From assembly GCA_951812925.1 (NCBI GenBank), contig OX638368.1, positions 80,582,909 through 80,646,908 of the forward strand: a stretch of 64,000 nt of DNA, written 5' to 3'. The notes beneath the pieces were generated by a model. That model was given only the letters and a program-made list of their open reading frames with translations, made no database searches and was not told the origin of the DNA. Of this stretch, positions 57,201-64,000 are shown piece by piece. The first letter of the stretch is position 1, and each line of letters opens with the position of its first letter. The DNA comes from Calliopum simillimum (taxonomy: Eukaryota; Arthropoda; Insecta; Diptera; Lauxaniidae). A program made the position numbers and the translations under genes.

Positions 57201-57702
57201 TTATAAAAATGTCTACAAATACTCTGGGGTCTGAATTATTTACTGTATTAATGGTTTCTGCCAACATTCGTCGTGTCTGTTTTCTACGTTTATATCTTTC
57301 GCGAGCTTTTTGCACTTTACGAGAAACTAACCGCATACCACTGCATTGCTTTTCACTAAAAATTCTATTACGCGCTTCGTAATAGGCTTGAATTCTCTGT
57401 TCTAAAGGCTTAATACAAAATTTTTTCTCACCACTATTTGAAATCACATTTTCTAATTTACTTTTATCTAAAATTTTAGTTTGCTTAAAATTATCTTCAA
57501 AATTATTAACATTTTCTTCTGGCAATATTTTATCTATGGCCACCTGGGTTGACACATCTCGGAGGTTTGCGTGGAGCGCGATTCCTCCACCTTTATCACG
57601 CCCCTCCTCTCGTTTCCCCTTTGACAATTCGGACAATTTTTGGTAATATACTTTTCCAAACCGCAACGATAACAAAATATGTTTCTGACTGTAGACTCGC
57701 AA
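54214..57702 (-). CDS. Ty3/gypsy Pol polyprotein, intact frame
   Basis: A 1162-codon open frame without lesion. Protease DSGASVSLLG (D177), reverse transcriptase from about 290 with SSVDLKFAFWQIEL (first Asp), FAVMPFGLCNAAQRL and YLDDLLV (D480, D481), RNase H from about 610 (FYIQCDASHIGVGAVLF), zinc domain about 820-860 (HGGIAKTL...CVTCKETK), and integrase core with VDFLGKYS (about 893), SDNGKQF (about 952) and the Glu in NASERVNQS (about 987), then a GPY-type end. All catalytic residues are present. The frame is -1 relative to gag and overlaps it over 57534-57702; the first ATG at 57702 is probably not used, and translation likely enters by frameshift at 57612-57618. There is no env frame. 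The stop at about 54211-54213 ends it. Confidence 0.94.
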   Translation of the reverse strand: MRVYSQKHILLSLRFGKVYYQKLSELSKGKREEGRDKGGGIALHANLRDVSTQVAIDKILPEENVNNFEDNFKQTKILDKSKLENVISNSGEKKFCIKPLEQRIQAYYEARNRIFSEKQCSGMRLVSRKVQKARERYKRRKQTRRMLAETINTVNNSDPRVFVDIFINNEKLNGLLDSGASVSLLGKGCRETLARLKVDVQQYFSQVKTAGGRSHRVLGKINVPVKFKDVVSEMVFYICPSLEQEVYLGIDFWRKFKLAPDVIGVAEIQIEPFNISCERAQQHTLTIEQQNQLDEVKRKFISFEENGLGRTTLEKHTIQLKEGAEPVKDRWYPISPAVQELVYAEVDQMLKLGVIKESQSPWSSRTTLVRKPGKNRLCLDARKLNDRTVKDAYPLQNIEGILSRIDDTIYISSVDLKFAFWQIELDRESKEFTAFTIPGRPLYQFAVMPFGLCNAAQRLCRLMDKVIPARLKGNVFIYLDDLLVIAKDFDTHLKILGEVANCLKVANFTIGMKKSKFCFKELKYLGFIIGGGSLKTDPDKITAISQIPLPKTPRQVRSFLGTAGWYRRFIPNFAGMAASLSDTLKKSTSFKMTPEAITAFENLKQALTSAPVLIHPDFGKHFYIQCDASHIGVGAVLFQRDEEQNDRPVSFFSQKLNGAQQNYSVTEKECLAAVLAIKRFRPYVELMPFTVITDHASLKWLMSLRDLSGRLARWSLQLQAFNFEIEHRKGTENVVADTLSRAFESLKIEAINFVDIETTEFESPEFLDLINSILENKESLPDLKVEDGVVFRRVDFVQDALQESKWKMWIPEGLTTTLISRAHEPEIAAHGGIAKTLYKLRQSYYWPRMTIQVRNYIRNCVTCKETKPANYDMRPGIGTEVITERPFQKIYVDFLGKYSRSKVGNAYIFIVVDHFSKFVFLKCMKEATSSNVINFLVNEIFHKFGVPEIIHSDNGKQFTSKEFEKLVLSYKIKHLKTAYYAPQSNASERVNQSVLTAVRSYLETDHRDWDLHISEIECALRSAVHASTGVSPYFALFGQHMFTCGTDYKLARKLNSLEDEQVINRSDKLKLIRDTMKDNLHKAFERNEKLLNKRGRIVSFMPGQEVYKRNHMLSNFSKNLSAKFSRRFTKCRVVKAIGKNMYELETLQGKPIGVFHTKDLKQ

Positions 57703-59369
57703 TCAAAATATGTATGTCCTACTTCGTGGCAATTCCAACAAATGAGTTTTCGATTTCCTGGATTTAAGTTTTTGTCTATTTGCACAGCTTCAATCTGAGC
57801 ATCAAATTCACCACCTAAAGATTCCTCATCATATAAAATTTCGTGCAGCTGCGGTCCTCGCTGCTGGTACCTTCCTGGTGGTGGCACTGACCTAAATGCT
57901 CGCGTATCCCGACGTGGAAAGCTAGCCTCAGCATCGTGGCATTCATCCCGAAGATGCTCAACATTATGGACTGAAATAGGCCAAACCATTTTAGCTAAAT
58001 TTTCACGTACGTTTCTTTTTAAGATTCTAACCATTTCGAATTCAGGCATGGGGTTTTGCAGGCGCGCACGTAATTTCTGCATTTTGTGGAAGTATTGGTC
58101 AATTGAATCTTCTGGCTGCTGCCTACATTCTACTAATTCACGCATTATTTCAAAATCGCTGCTATGCGAGCGATACTGGCGTAAAATTGCGAGCTTAAGT
58201 TCCTGCCAATTTGGAGTAGGATTACTTCTTATTTGTAGCCAAAACCAGTCTTTAGCCTGACCGCTAACTAATCGGTGAAAATCTCTAATAACTTCCTCCC
58301 AAGGGATCGAATAGTGAGCCTGCAAATATTCCACCCTGAACACAAAATCTTCAGCTGTCAATTTGTTTTTATCCCCATCGAAGTTTAAGTCCCATTTGTC
58401 AATTTTAACTGGGCTCTGTACTGCTGGTCTGAAATTTCTATTACCCTGATTTGGATTTGACCTAGAATCAGAACGATTGGGTTGTTCACCCCTATTACGT
58501 CCAAAATAAACGTCTGTTGCTTCATAAGTTTCATTGTTGAGCGGCAAATTTGGAAAATTTGTATTAAAGTAATTAGGCGCGTTCACATTCGTCCTCTCTT
58601 GCGCTCTTCGGCCAGCAAAGTCTTCAACTTGGGATCCATTTGGTCTGTTGTTATTTTCGGTGAAACTTGTACTAACCATACCTCTTTGATCCTGTGAATT
58701 TCGATCAAAAGTGCAAACCAACGATTTAACGTGTCTTCCTCTTTGTGAACCTTCGCCTGCTGAACTTCTATTATTATTTAAATTTAGTCCACTAATATTC
58801 ACCAAATTATCTGATTCAACTGGTTGCTGCCTACCATGCCCCACGCTAGCACGATCGCTTTCTATCGGGCTGGGACCTGTACTTCGCGCGGTGTTACCTA
58901 TTAGATCCTGATTTCGCAATGGTTTGAGAACTTCAGTTATACTTTTCATGAAATCTACAAACTCCGACCTAATGGTGTTTTGCATACCTGTAAAATCATT
59001 TTTAAGGGCATTTCGATACGTTTCGTATGATTGAACAATTGCCACATTACTTGCTGAGCTTAGTTCACTTGGTAATTGTTGCTCAGCACCAAGCCCGAGC
59101 TGATCACTACCTTCCACTGTGCCTGGGGGTGGAATGGACAAATTTGGAGGAAAAACGTTATCTGTTGCTGCCTGCTGCAATGGCCTTGGGATCGCACCTT
59201 GATTATTTGTGTTATCAACGATGTCTTCGTTACGGAGCCGATTTATTAGTGAATCTGATAAATCCCTTACCGATGGATCCGAAAAAGCTGCACCAAGAGG
59301 TGTCCTAGGTAACCCCTTTCCAGAACCCATCGCTCTACCCTCATTGGGTTTATCTTTCCCTGGACTCAT
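57534..59369 (-). CDS. Ty3/gypsy Gag, intact frame
   Basis: 611 codons from the ATG at 59367-59369. The N-terminal half is low complexity, rich in Asn, Arg, Ser and Gln. The capsid core includes KIDKWDLNFDGDKNKLTAEDFVF (about residue 315), WEEVIRDFHRLVSGQAKDWFWLQI and FHKMQKLRARLQNPMPEFEMVRILKRNV, all typical of retrotransposon gag. Two zinc knuckles follow: CWNCHEVGHTYFDC (about 541) and CYRCGLEKYITKNC (about 564; Gly-His replaced by Lys-Tyr in the second, so it is imperfect). The frame ends with TAG just after the slippery site, as in -1 frameshifting retroelements. Gag would assemble the particle and bind RNA. Confidence 0.92.
   Translation of the reverse strand: MSPGKDKPNEGRAMGSGKGLPRTPLGAAFSDPSVRDLSDSLINRLRNEDIVDNTNNQGAIPRPLQQAATDNVFPPNLSIPPPGTVEGSDQLGLGAEQQLPSELSSASNVAIVQSYETYRNALKNDFTGMQNTIRSEFVDFMKSITEVLKPLRNQDLIGNTARSTGPSPIESDRASVGHGRQQPVESDNLVNISGLNLNNNRSSAGEGSQRGRHVKSLVCTFDRNSQDQRGMVSTSFTENNNRPNGSQVEDFAGRRAQERTNVNAPNYFNTNFPNLPLNNETYEATDVYFGRNRGEQPNRSDSRSNPNQGNRNFRPAVQSPVKIDKWDLNFDGDKNKLTAEDFVFRVEYLQAHYSIPWEEVIRDFHRLVSGQAKDWFWLQIRSNPTPNWQELKLAILRQYRSHSSDFEIMRELVECRQQPEDSIDQYFHKMQKLRARLQNPMPEFEMVRILKRNVRENLAKMVWPISVHNVEHLRDECHDAEASFPRRDTRAFRSVPPPGRYQQRGPQLHEILYDEESLGGEFDAQIEAVQIDKNLNPGNRKLICWNCHEVGHTYFDCESTVRNIFCYRCGLEKYITKNCPNCQRGNERRGVIKVEESRSTQTSEMCQPRWP
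57571..57590 (-). promoter_or_regulatory. Candidate frameshift-stimulating hairpin
   Basis: GTGGAG and CTCCAC form a 6-bp stem with an 8-base loop, 21 bases downstream of the slippery heptamer. A longer or pseudoknotted structure is possible (a GCGTG lies between them). The distance is longer than the usual 5-9 bases. Confidence 0.45.
57612..57618 (-). promoter_or_regulatory. -1 ribosomal frameshift heptamer GGGAAAC
   Basis: The minus strand reads G GGA AAC in the gag frame and GGG AAA in the pol frame, the X XXY YYZ form. It sits in the gag-pol overlap, a few codons after the last knuckle, and a shift here leads directly into the open pol frame. Confidence 0.85.
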
Positions 59370-59542
59370 TGCAATTTATGTTACACAAAAAAAAATAATT
59401 ATCCAAAATAAATATGTATGTATTTTATCAGCAATGAAGGACTAGAAAAGAAAATTTTCCTTTAAATCGCAAAAAAAAATAAAAAAAAATTTTTATAAAA
59501 ATTTAACGCAAATGTATCATGTATAGTAACACATAAGGGGGG
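59370..59542. other. Leader of the gypsy element, truncated by the LTR at 59543
   Basis: A-rich leader upstream (minus strand) of the gypsy gag ATG. No gypsy LTR is seen; the BEL-type LTR starts directly after a G-run. The gypsy 5' LTR may lie beyond the window edge if the BEL element inserted here. Confidence 0.5.
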
Positions 59543-59976
59543 TGTTGCGGAGAAATATTTAAGCCGCCCCTGACTTTTTTCAGCCCTGTTCGCAATTAGT
59601 TTCAATTTTTATATTTAAATGTTGTCAGCAATTACTCTGACGTTTGACACTTGCCATTTTCCGGTTCGTGTTTCTTTCCTTTTAGTTAAAATCATCAACT
59701 AATGCACACGTTTTTAAGAACAAGATTCTACATTTGTGCAAAGGCAAATTGGTTGCGAGATAGGGCGCTGGATTAAGTCAGATTCAAACACAAGTGTAAG
59801 ATATTTTATAAGAAAAATAATGAATTTGTAATCTAATGAAAATTTATTTAGATTTTAGCATATAACCTCATATAAAACTTATGAACTCTGTATAAAATTA
59901 TACTAAATACCGAATAAATTGAAGTTTAGCTCAAAATCGGTGTTCCACCTTAATCAGAGCGCTATACGTCGCAACA
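59543..59976 (+). repeat. 5' LTR of the plus-strand BEL/Pao element
   Basis: 434 bp, beginning tgttgcg and ending cgcaaca (7-base terminal inverted repeat, TG...CA). The sequence after it, TCCTAAAATACTT, matches the base next to the outer BEL LTR (TCCTTTAATACTT). There is no second copy in the window. The assignment to this element and not to the gypsy element rests on that junction. Confidence 0.82.
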
Positions 59977-60128
59977 TCCTAAAATACTTAATACTTAAAA
60001 GTATTTTATACCAAAATACTTTGGTTCAATTGTTGGAGTGTCATAATCTCACAATTGAAATCGATAAAGACCGCGGCGTGGGAGTGAAGTAACCTTCAAC
60101 ATAAACGGTGATACGTCAATTCATCAAG

Positions 60129-63100
60129 ATGAATTCAGAGAACGAAGAAATTACGTCGCCGACTACATCATCGGGTACTGGAGTCATGGACGCAAACATG
60201 AACTCGCTACCATGGATTTGTCCGACGACTACATCTTACGTTTCTGCAACATCCACCACCGCACTTGCAGTAAGCAACACGACAGATTCCGTCATCGGTG
60301 CACTGGCTTCTAACAGCGCAAACGCCTCTACCGACGCATTTGTAAATATTTACAAAGACGCGTCAAGTCTGGCACAAGCGCATCGAGAGGCATGGCTGCC
60401 GGACGGGGCTCAGCCCTCGCAAGTGTCATTTAATTCCCCATTTCCGCACTCTTTAGTAAGTATGCCCGCTCCCATTGGGGTGCAGACTTTAAGTAATAAA
60501 ATATGTGGAAGACCGACAGTCCCCGAAAATCCGCATTTTAATTCATTATGTTTGAGCTCTACCACTTGTGGTGAGCAAAAAAACAATTTTTTTCATTCAA
60601 CAGCTACCCAAGATAGCGCAAATTTATACCGCACCGCTCCGAGAGAAACCCATCAATCACACATACCTATTCACACCTCTATCGGCGGAGATTACACATA
60701 CAACAGCTTTGCATTACGGAAGAATTTTGGGCAGAATGCAAGCAGAGCAGAACTAAATCACGGCGCTGACCCGTGTCAGTTAAATCTTCGTTATACTACT
60801 GCGTCGGCGCATTTAGGTGTACATACGTTTCCCTCTGCCAACGTTTTCGTCGCACCAAGAAATTCGGTTGCTGTTTCGTCGAACTTCAACATGTTGGATC
60901 CACGACAAACAATGTCATATTCACATGCAAATCCGAGTGTGACGTCATCAAATAATGCACGCCATTTGCATACCAATAGAGAAATGAGTACTGGGTTTGT
61001 CAACAACTCATACGCAGACATAACTTTGTCGTCGTCTCAAATTGCTGCTCGACATGTCATCACAAAAGACCTTCCCACATTCTCAGGCAAACCTGAAGAG
61101 TGGCCTCTCTTCATTGCAAACTACTATCAATCAACTGAGCGATGTGGATTCACAGATCAAGAGAATCTAATTCGCTTGCAAAAATGTTTGAAAGGGCCAG
61201 CACTGGAGGCAGTAAGGGGAAAATTGATGTTACCATCCACTGTAAACAATGCGATTGAAGTTTTAAGAATGCTGTATGGCCGACCTGACGTCATTCATTA
61301 CACGCTGCAGAGAAAACTTCGACAGGCGCCACTCGTGAAAACTGAGAAATTAGATACGTTGATCTCGCTCGCTCTTGATGTGCAAAATTATTGTTCGACG
61401 ATTCAAGCTTTAGGACTTGCCGATTATTTGAATGACCCGATGTTGCTTAACGATTTAATTTCGAAGTTGCCGAGTAACCTTCAACTCGATTGGGGTCGTC
61501 ACTGCATAACTCGTACACGCATGGATTTAATTGTTTTCGATGAGTGGTTGTATAGCCTTGCAACATGCGCTAGCAAAGTGACTTTGCTTGACACGTCATC
61601 TGCCATTACAAGTGAAGAGAAAACAAAACCTAAAGAGAGAATATTGATGCATGATGTCGTTGATGCGAACGCAACTGCGACGTTGCAGACAGCAGCAAAA
61701 GTCGGTGCTGAAGTTCAAATAAATAAATGTGTCAAATGCGAAGAAATGCATAAGATCTCTGAGTGCGCAAAATTTATTTCGCTCAAAGTGGATGACAGAT
61801 GGAAATTTATACGTCAAGCGAAAATATGCGTGCGCTGCTTTGGAAATCATTTTGTTCGTCGTTGCTTCTCAAAAAAGAAATGCGGTGTTGACGGCTGCAA
61901 ATTAAATCATAATTTTCTTCTTCATAATGAAGCAAGCCGACAATTTCAACGAAATTCTATTGAAATTAAATTACCTGTTGCTGCTGTTAACAATTCTGAC
62001 GTTTTGTTTCATTCCAGGGATCAGAAAAAGACGCTTTTTAAATACATACCAATAACGCTGCATGGTGAACAAAATTCTGTTAATTCATGGGCGCTTATAG
62101 ATGTAGGTGCCGCATGCACATTAATTGAAGACAAAATTGCATCAGAGCTAGGGCTGAATGGACCAATTAACGAGTTGTGCCTTCGTTGGACAGGCGACAT
62201 AACAAAAAGTGAGGTTAACTCGAAACTAGTTTCTGTCGACATATCTCCAAGAATCATCGGATCTCAAAAGTTCTGCTTGCGTAATGTGCGTACTGTCTCA
62301 AGCTTGGACTTGCCGGAGCAATCGCTTGAAATTTCATCAATAGAATCACGTGAGCACTTGAAGAATTTACCGATTTTACCGTATAGCAATGCAAAGGCAC
62401 GGATATTGATTGGTCTTGACAACGCAAAGGTTGGCGCTCCTATTGAAATTCGTGATGGTGGCTTGGATGACTTGATAGCCATAAGATGCAGATTAGGTTG
62501 GTCAGTATACGGTCGTGAGGGAAAAATTGATAAAGAACAGCCACGAATTTTCCACGTATGCTCATGTACAACTAGCGATCAAGTTGACGAACTAATGGAT
62601 TCAGTAGGTGAAGCATCTACGTCAAAACCATTGTTATCGACATGTGATGAACGTGCTCAACAAATTATGGAATCTTCTGCAAAGTATGTTCCTGTAAAAA
62701 AGCAGCAACAGGCAGTATTATTATGGAACCACAACGAAGTTGAATTTTCTGATTTTTTGCCGATGGCCAGACGTCGACTGCGCTGCCTGGATGGAAAAAT
62801 GATACGTGAACCGAAACCAAAAAATGTTCATGTCAGCGTGACTCAGGATCACCAAAGGAATGGCTATGTGAGAAAACCTAAAAATCACGAGATAACAACA
62901 GGCGGTAAGTTTTGGCATATTCCTATATATACGGTGACCAATCACAATACAAACAAAACTAGATTGGTGTGGGATGCTGCAACTGCAGTAAACGATGTCG
63001 TTTTAAATTCATTTTTATTGGAGGGGCCTGATGTTTCGAAAGCGTTGGTGGGTATATTTTTATGCTTACGTGAAAGACCGATAGCACTGTGCGGTGACAT

Positions 63101-64000
63101 CCGCGAAATATTTCGCCAAATAAAAGTTATTTCTGACGATCAGGTGGTACACAAATTTGTATGGCAGGGCGGCGATACTTCGAAGAATGCAAATGTGGAT
63201 GCGATGTGTATTGCTAATTATGTTACGAATAAAAATCGTTTTCAGCAGGAGCAGCCTTCACCAATTTTAGAAAAGACTTTCGTAGATAATTGGCTCCAGA
63301 GCATTCCTACGGAAATCGAAATGATTCAGCTGGTTACTGAAGTGAGAGATACTTACAGCAATGGTGGGTTCAAGATGAGAAATGAGTTGTCAAATTGTAA
63401 AGGTGTTCTTCAATCGCTGGCCGGACAGGTACAGCAATTAAACAAATGTTTTGAGGAGCTAGATTCAATGTATGAAAAAGTGCTTGGTAAGTGGTGGCTA
63501 CCGAACTCCGACGAGCTGACATTTGTTCAAAATTTTAAAGAAGATTTTTTCGACGAAAACTTAGCGCTTACGAAAAGACAAATTTTAAAATTGGTTATTC
63601 CGCGTCGAGGGACACCGAGGTGTAATTTTTCGGACAATTGTACAAATTTTCGTGCTGCTAGCTCAAATGGAGTTCTCGATAAAGGTTGTGATGATGGTTG
63701 TGATGATGGTTGTGATGATGGTAGTGAAGCGGTTTTAAGAAAAACCTTTGGAATTTCTGGTCAGATGGCTGACCAATTTTGGAAGCGGTGGGTAAGAGAA
63801 TATTTGCCGTTCCTAACGAGACTAAAGAAATGGTTTGCAAAAACTCTTAGTCCAATTGAATTTGCTGACGTAGCAATTATAGCCGATAAAAGGAATAAGA
63901 TAAGTTCATGGCCCAAAGACGTTGTAAAAGATGTGCATCGGGTGAACGATGGCCAGATACGCAGTGCGGTGGTGAGAGCTATGAAAAGTATTTTTACCAG
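60129..64000 (+). CDS. BEL/Pao gag-pol-derived open frame lacking catalytic segments (partial at 3' edge)
   Basis: ATG at 60129-60131 in a good context (CAAGATGA); I translated it codon by codon to 64000 and found no stop (1290 codons plus 2 bases). Residues 1-310 are low complexity (Ser, Thr, Asn, Ala). Capsid follows (TKDLPTFSGKPEEWPLF, about 316-332), then three knuckles (C534, C567 and about 585-600), a protease-like LIDVGAACTLI (D658; V replaces the S/T), and A17-type linker. RT has DIREIFRQI (D990) but the FGASCSPS block is gone and FVDDW is now FVDNW (D1053, N1054). At residue 1157 the RT thumb is fused to an integrase piece (PRRGTPRCNFSDNCTNFR): RNase H, the zinc domain and the first Asp of integrase are missing. 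A further in-frame loss removes the Glu block, filled by a repeat encoding GCDD. The DUF5641-type end (FWKRWVREYLP, VKDVHRVNDGQIRSAVV) remains. Catalysis is not expected. Either a domesticated Gag-like gene or a trans-mobilised non-autonomous element. Confidence 0.92.
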   Translation, partial: MNSENEEITSPTTSSGTGVMDANMNSLPWICPTTTSYVSATSTTALAVSNTTDSVIGALASNSANASTDAFVNIYKDASSLAQAHREAWLPDGAQPSQVSFNSPFPHSLVSMPAPIGVQTLSNKICGRPTVPENPHFNSLCLSSTTCGEQKNNFFHSTATQDSANLYRTAPRETHQSHIPIHTSIGGDYTYNSFALRKNFGQNASRAELNHGADPCQLNLRYTTASAHLGVHTFPSANVFVAPRNSVAVSSNFNMLDPRQTMSYSHANPSVTSSNNARHLHTNREMSTGFVNNSYADITLSSSQIAARHVITKDLPTFSGKPEEWPLFIANYYQSTERCGFTDQENLIRLQKCLKGPALEAVRGKLMLPSTVNNAIEVLRMLYGRPDVIHYTLQRKLRQAPLVKTEKLDTLISLALDVQNYCSTIQALGLADYLNDPMLLNDLISKLPSNLQLDWGRHCITRTRMDLIVFDEWLYSLATCASKVTLLDTSSAITSEEKTKPKERILMHDVVDANATATLQTAAKVGAEVQINKCVKCEEMHKISECAKFISLKVDDRWKFIRQAKICVRCFGNHFVRRCFSKKKCGVDGCKLNHNFLLHNEASRQFQRNSIEIKLPVAAVNNSDVLFHSRDQKKTLFKYIPITLHGEQNSVNSWALIDVGAACTLIEDKIASELGLNGPINELCLRWTGDITKSEVNSKLVSVDISPRIIGSQKFCLRNVRTVSSLDLPEQSLEISSIESREHLKNLPILPYSNAKARILIGLDNAKVGAPIEIRDGGLDDLIAIRCRLGWSVYGREGKIDKEQPRIFHVCSCTTSDQVDELMDSVGEASTSKPLLSTCDERAQQIMESSAKYVPVKKQQQAVLLWNHNEVEFSDFLPMARRRLRCLDGKMIREPKPKNVHVSVTQDHQRNGYVRKPKNHEITTGGKFWHIPIYTVTNHNTNKTRLVWDAATAVNDVVLNSFLLEGPDVSKALVGIFLCLRERPIALCGDIREIFRQIKVISDDQVVHKFVWQGGDTSKNANVDAMCIANYVTNKNRFQQEQPSPILEKTFVDNWLQSIPTEIEMIQLVTEVRDTYSNGGFKMRNELSNCKGVLQSLAGQVQQLNKCFEELDSMYEKVLGKWWLPNSDELTFVQNFKEDFFDENLALTKRQILKLVIPRRGTPRCNFSDNCTNFRAASSNGVLDKGCDDGCDDGCDDGSEAVLRKTFGISGQMADQFWKRWVREYLPFLTRLKKWFAKTLSPIEFADVAIIADKRNKISSWPKDVVKDVHRVNDGQIRSAVVRAMKSIFT
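63684..63719 (+). repeat. In-frame 12-bp minisatellite, three units
   Basis: ggttgtgatgat three times, keeping the frame and encoding Gly-Cys-Asp-Asp repeats between the integrase remnant and the C-terminal domain. Confidence 0.93.

Larger units (their letters stand above)
59543..64000 (+). mobile_element. BEL/Pao-derived element with in-frame deletions (runs off window)
   Basis: An LTR (59543-59976), a 152-bp leader with a shared CTTCAACATAA motif, and a gag-pol frame of at least 1290 codons on the plus strand. It is related to the outer BEL at 2378-20991 but has lost catalytic segments without losing the frame. The 3' LTR and stop are outside the window. Confidence 0.85.

Noticed and set aside
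59543..59976. LTR considered as the gypsy 5' LTR
   Set aside because: No matching copy downstream of gypsy pol, and the junction sequence after 59976 matches that of the outer BEL element.

Overview
This window is eukaryotic, AT-rich and intron-poor, and is built almost entirely of nested transposable elements. The families present (BEL/Pao and Ty3/gypsy LTR retrotransposons, an RTE-type LINE, a Penelope-like element with GIY-YIG and hammerhead motifs, PIF/Harbinger pieces, Helitron-like repeats, many long palindromes) point to a dipteran insect, perhaps a tephritid fruit fly. No host gene was recognised.

Layout. 285-2255 is a 2 kb inverted repeat. 2378-20991 is a degenerate BEL/Pao element (minus strand, about 400-bp LTRs). 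It was interrupted twice. A 2.5 kb terminal-inverted-repeat element at 6691-9184 sits in its protease region with a 3-bp target duplication. A second, young BEL/Pao element at 9971-19000 sits in its gag, with 559-bp LTRs that differ at 4 sites and a perfect 5-bp target duplication; this one carries an env-like domain fused in frame to pol. 21000-22080 holds a retroposon tail and a roughly 186-bp repeat unit carrying a MITE whose empty site survives at 2277-2371. 23280-24800 has a Harbinger transposase scrap and a LINE tail. 25600-29050 is a cluster of palindromes ending in a Penelope remnant with two hammerhead-like motifs. 30600-41350 is a mosaic of a broken gypsy element in permuted order, a Helitron-like repeat, an ATCGATG-rich insertion and a 3'-truncated RTE LINE. 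43690-44930 has two short TIR elements and a 212-bp tandem duplication. 46771-51707 is a giant foldback element with a Helitron-like insertion in one arm. 54214-59369 is a gypsy element with intact gag and pol frames joined by a canonical -1 slippery heptamer.

At the right edge (59543 onward, plus strand) lies the most striking object: a 5' LTR followed by a reading frame of 1290 codons that is open to the window end. It is homologous to the outer BEL gag-pol, yet it has lost key parts of reverse transcriptase, all of RNase H and most of the integrase core through in-frame deletions. The outer BEL relative has only in-frame stops and frameshifts in the same regions.

All LTR and LINE coding regions except the last run on the minus strand. 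This strand bias, the nesting and the hairpins resemble a heterochromatic or piRNA-producing TE graveyard; that is an inference.
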